Assembly: GCA_003550305.1 (NCBI GenBank)
Contig: QKYT01000094.1
Location: 122,798 to 186,797 of the forward strand
Direction: 5' to 3'
DNA from: Glomus cerebriforme
Taxonomy: Eukaryota > Glomeromycota > Glomeromycetes > Glomerales > Glomeraceae
Length of the DNA: 64,000 bases
Part shown: piece by piece, positions 59,382-64,000 of the stretch
Position numbering within the stretch: position 1 is the stretch's first letter
Layout of the letters: the number at the start of each line of letters is the position of its first letter
Notes under the pieces: model-generated
Databases searched by the model: none
What the model was told of the DNA's origin: nothing
Seen by the model: the letters and a program-made list of their open reading frames with translations, nothing else
Made by a program: the position numbers and the translations under genes

Positions 59382-62300
59382 TAGAAGATTTTACAATAAA
59401 AAATTTGTAAAATGTTTCAGCCTACCTGAACCTTGAAAGTATTTCTTGCATTTATCTAATTTCCAGAAGCAAGGTTATGATAAAGAGAATGTAATAAAAG
59501 GATTGGAAGTTAAGAATATTGCACAGTAGAAGGATATCTGTTATAAAGCTGAAGAGAATTTTGAAAAATCAGTGGTAAAGAACTTACGCAAATTATATTC
59601 AGCTAATCATTGGAAGGTTATAAAAGAACTCTTTAAATATTGGCTAATAATATTATATTAGGAGTATTCGCACAATCTTGTAAAAGGTTTATAAAAATCT
59701 GAAATCAATCTTTATTGATCTTTGGCTTTAAGTTTCATGATAAAGTAATTAATGCAATATTGGCAATTAGTGTAATTATACCATTAAAAGTAATCGAAAA
59801 AGAATAGGGTCTAAAGGATAACAAGTTTGGGAATACTCTTATCAAATTGATCGCTAGTCATATAAAGATCTTAGTTTTAGAGATAAAGATGCGTCAGAAC
59901 TTCCACCATATAGGTTAAAAGCAAATAATAAGATTCAGGAACTCTTTGATTCTATAGGATAGGAAAAATAATTCTCGCTAAGTGTCATCAAATTCTGTTT
60001 TAGTTTTTTTACCTTCATGCCAAACATGATTATAAACTTCATTATGTATTTTACAGATTCGATATGAGAATTGGTTAGCTTATTGAACATGTTTGACACA
60101 TTCTGAGACACGCCAGCATCCTTTCCCACAAATCGAATTATTTTTTTTGATATATTAGCAGGATAGACAATTCATATGAGGTAATTTTAATATTAATAAT
60201 CTTACTGAAAACTTCATTTTCACTTTTATTATAAATATTCAAAAATATGATGTTCTCAGCAATTATATCTTTTAAGATATAATTAAAGAAATGGGAGTAG
60301 GTGGGATATTTTTTTTCAAATTGAAAATAACCAATAAATTAGTATAACTAGGTAATAATCACAATCTAATTATTATTATAGCTATTGCAAAAAGTACTTC
60401 GAAGACCAAAAAAATCCAAAAATAATAATTTTGTTTTGATTCTAGAGCAGTTCTTAGAAAAATATAACTTATCCAATAAGTCTATCTCGCAAGTCCATAA
60501 GCCTTGGAACGGGTTTGTGCCGGCTCTGTTGGCATAGGAAAAGTGTGAAAGACATCGCAACCACAACCACTTTAAGAGTGGAAGTTATCAAGCAAGCAAA
60601 AGCCCTCAAGATACAAAAGTTATGGGGGTCCCTCGACAAAAGGCTATAGAAACTATTAATCGAGATTATCAATAGATCTACCAGTCATGTAATTTATGTG
60701 ATATGTTGATGCGCGTACATTCTACATTTCTACCATTTTGAAGATCCAGGCCGAAGTTATTAAAGATGTATTTCTGATGAAGATCTTTGAAATATTATCT
60801 ATATTCTAACATCCTTAAAGCAGGTATATTAATATATATTGACGGCTACCATTATTAACCAGTATACATCCTATTAAAGGATTAAACGCAATTACCTAAT
60901 TTAGTACACTTGACTAAAGAACGTGATCAACATTATAGAAACAAAGAAGAAACTTCTTGATTCATCTTATAGTAGTATCCTATATTTATAAAATATAATT
61001 TACACTAGTCAATAAAAGTGGTCAAAAGATAAAAATAATTACAAATAAATAATAATTATGTGACGTTCAGCAATAAAATTTGAAATTTTATCATCATAAT
61101 GCATTTATAGATAATAAATACATCAGAATTAGCATGGTAAAATATACATCATAACGCTTTATAATAATTATATATAATGCTAACCTTAATTAACTCTTTT
61201 AATTCTTTATAAATAATTTTTCAAATGTATCTATCCTAAACCCTAAGCCCAGATAAAATAATAAAAGTGAGAAACAATTAAAATCTGTCCTTGTTATTAC
61301 AATTATATAATAAAATAAAATAATTTTTTTTTTGCGATCATAATAATTTGATTCATCAATACTTTTTATTAAAATTTCAGAATTTGATAGTACATAAAAA
61401 AAATAATAATATCATTTCGCGTTGATAATTATATAGTGTAAAATATTTTTGAAGAAATATGTATATATTTAAAACAAATTACTCACCTAGTAATTTAAAT
61501 CGTGATAAAAGCAAAATATCCACAAGATAGATTTAGATACGTTCAGGACTCTTCATTTTTTATTCTAACCCATTATTTAACATAATAATAAAAGAGAATA
61601 AAAAATAGGATCAATAAATTTTGATTTGAAAAATTAAGATCAATAATTATTCATTAGATATAAAGTATCAGAAGCGTGTTGTTTGGCTATACACATTTGT
61701 CGTATCCACATGAGAGATAACTCGGCCTGGGGCGACATCACATTCATCATTATGATTTATTCATCTTTTGTACTAATGCATACTTTGATGAAGCTGAAAG
61801 AAGAGAAAAAAAAAAAAAATTTTTTTCTTACCTACTAAATACCAGATCAATAATATTAATAAATAAATACAGCATATGCAAATATAAATCTTGTCTATGC
61901 GCTAAGGAATACTTTTTTTGTCAAATGCATGTGATGTTGGCCATTTCTTCTTCACCCGACGTTGGAGAGAAAATGCAAGTTTTTGGACCTGGAAAAAAAA
62001 AATTAAGTAAATGAAAAATATTAACACGTGAATTGGAACAATAAACCCACAGAATATAACTTACTTATCTCCGACTTTTAAAGTTTTTTGGTCAACTCAA
62101 AAAAAAACTTTGGTTTTGCTTGTGGAGAAATTCAAAGTCGTTCATTAAGATTTAAGTTTGATTCTCATCACTTTGTAAGTTATACTTCCTAAAACTCATG
62201 TATAGCATCATTGCTGCTCCACAAGATAAAAAAAATAGCAGTTTCTCGTGAAAAAAAAGATTATCACATAGTAGTGTTACAACAACTGATTATCTGTGGG

Positions 62301-64000
62301 CTGACAGTGGCGCAACAGGTTTCAACCTATTACTTATTAGTTTTTTCAGTTTTTTTGTTTGAAAATAATCGGTATACAAAAAAGGCATAGAATACTTACA
62401 ATTTTTATTATTATATACCTGAAGGACTAGAAAAATTTTAGTAAGTGGGGTGCACTAAAGTGGCCGGACCGAACCGGGCCTTGTATCTTGACTTATGAAC
62501 TAATTATGGGAATTTTAGATAAAAATTAAATACATAAAAGATATACTGACTATTTTAACATGGGATGATAATATTTTCAGAGGTGGATTAGTTGATTAAA
62601 CAAAGTATAAAAATACATGAATTTCAAAACTCTTTTACTAAATAAATAAATATATACAGTATATATATAAATGAATTAAAGGTAATAAATATTTCTTCTG
62701 ATATATAAATTAAAGTGATTGGTTTGTGGAATAATTTGATTACGGTATAATGACGAAAAATCTGCAAATTTCGAAAATTCAGGAGACTTTGGATGTGCAA
62801 ACATGTGCCTGATAAACGATAATCCATACAGATAACAACAACATTTTTTTGCATTGTCTGTACATACATATATAGATTTGACTGACCGATCAAACTTTGA
62901 ATTGCTCCCAAGAAAGGAAAAATGAAGCACGAACAAAATGGAATTGTTTATATTAGAAAATAAAGGACAAAACTATACAAACGGAATTCAATCCATTATA
63001 TATTTAATTTAATTGGTTCCATTTTATCTATATAATAATAAATATTTATAATTTGAATATTAATAGATCATTATAATAAGAAATTATTAGTATAATTAGA
63101 AACAAGTACCAAGTTTACCAAGTTATAGAAAATAATTAATATTGTTTTAAACAGTAATGTTTCAAATTTCATTCATTTGAGAAGGAATTCTTTTTGGGTT
63201 GAATGGACAAAATGTTATAATTGTAAATGATTGCAATGAGAACGTTGTGGTCAAGGCCCTTCAGGAGTTTTATTTACATTATGGAATTAAAATCCTGTTT
63301 ATAATTAGTAGATCATTACTATAATTCATTCATCCTGATTTTCGGAAATGATTTTCAAATTGTATCACATTTCAACTTTTTTTAATAAAGAATCATTAAT
63401 CCAAAATAATAAAACAAAATTTCCAAATTTATTTTGATTTTTCTTATATGAATTTTTTTTTTTCTTCTTTTCCTTTGAGGAAATCAATCCAGATTCGTAA
63501 CTATCAATAATCGAATACAATACTTTTATTTTACAATGCATGAGACAAAGGAGAAAATTAAATGAAATGTTTAAGCCACCAACTACAAATTTGGATATAC
63601 CGGAGAGAATACTATAATTAATTGAAAGCTTCGGGCTTTTCTTGGGCTTTCTTATTAATTTAAATTATTTTAATATTCATTTTTTAATTTGATGTAAAAA
63701 AGAAGTTGTGTTACTGTAAATCCTGTCAATCCTACCAAATTTGTGTTTATTCTTTCTATTCATAACATAATATGACGTTATGAACAACCGTTAAGCCACA
63801 GTTGATTGTTCATTTTAATAACAAATATCAGTTTAAATATTCACAGAAAAAAAAAAAATATTTTTTTCATGAAAAAAAAATTTCCGGAAAGATTAAAAGA
63901 AAATCTTGTATGAGTTTTCTTTTGTTTTTCCTCGTGCGAATAATATAAATTTTTTCCTTCTAAATAAATTACTTTTTATTTATTTTCATTTATTTATTTT
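59382..64000. other. Non-coding region without supported gene
   Basis: Several 60-95-codon frames (60129-59935, 60672-60366, 62936-62624) overlap each other or carry no domain or splice support. Composition becomes less AT-extreme at 60.4-60.8 kb and near 61.7 and 62.4 kb. Around 62458-62482 a GC-rich GTGGCCGGACCGAACCGGGC stands out. I see no tRNA, rRNA or telomere-like sequence. Confidence 0.5.

Noticed and set aside
62624..62936. Two overlapping minus-strand frames
   Set aside because: They share the same bases in different frames; neither shows coding features.
1..64000. CRISPR arrays, operons, phage or plasmid features
   Set aside because: None present; the spliced genes, RRM and G-alpha proteins and mitochondrial presequence show a eukaryotic nuclear genome, and the tandem repeats seen lack spacer structure.

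Overview
The window looks like nuclear DNA of an arbuscular mycorrhizal fungus of the Rhizophagus (Glomeromycotina) type. This is an inference from several traits: very AT-rich spacers with long A and T tracts, genes split by short GT-AG introns (mostly 50-110 bp), an MLKL-type N-domain/protein-kinase-like/Sel1 architecture of the kind expanded in these fungi, and dense remains of DNA transposons and poly(A) retroposons. Splice models were built by hand from reading frame and GT/AG signals; phases were checked exon by exon and every main model closes in frame.

Layout. 0-4.3 kb is a transposon graveyard: a decayed PIF/Harbinger transposase convergent with its Myb-like partner, a FAR1/MULE CCHC-tail remnant, a tiny truncated retroposon and a hairpin MITE. 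4.5-12.9 kb is a gene island: a secreted pepsin-type aspartic protease (-), a 108-aa Gly/Lys-rich secreted protein (+), and a seven-exon gene (-) joining an MLKL-like helical domain, a kinase fold lacking the catalytic HRD and DFG aspartates, and Sel1 repeats. 13-25 kb is an AT desert with several well-delimited insertions. These are a pogo-like MITE, a GC-richer 1.6-kb polyadenylated retroposon with a 16-bp target duplication, half of a foldback element, and a Mutator-like MITE with a 9-bp target duplication. 25-29.7 kb has no recognisable gene. 29.7-33.5 kb holds a Sel1-repeat protein (+) and the mitochondrial cysteine desulfurase NFS1 (-). 34-35.6 kb holds an unrecognised multi-exon gene with one frameshift.

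36.3-41.7 kb is a nested repeat cluster. A foldback array of hairpin units is interrupted at its end by a truncated retroposon with a 17-bp target duplication. A second, longer copy of that retroposon has an 18-bp duplication and itself carries a TA-flanked MITE and a two-LTR miniature element. 41.7-45.9 kb is mostly repeats. 45.9-55.6 kb is the second gene island: a voltage-sensor protein resembling Hv1 proton channels, an orphan ORF, a heterotrimeric G-protein alpha subunit, a membrane-anchored MSC7-type aldehyde dehydrogenase, and a three-RRM Nam8/Csx1-type RNA-binding protein. 55.6-64 kb is largely AT-rich non-coding sequence with a second copy of the pogo-like MITE.

Functionally the genes are independent eukaryotic units, not operons. 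Housekeeping genes (NFS1, G-alpha, aldehyde dehydrogenase, RNA-binding protein) are intact. The most interesting coding locus is the MLKL-like pseudokinase-Sel1 fusion. The most interesting structural feature is a poly(A) retroposon family with three insertions, each with a 17-18 bp target duplication, two of which share a conserved protein-coding segment.
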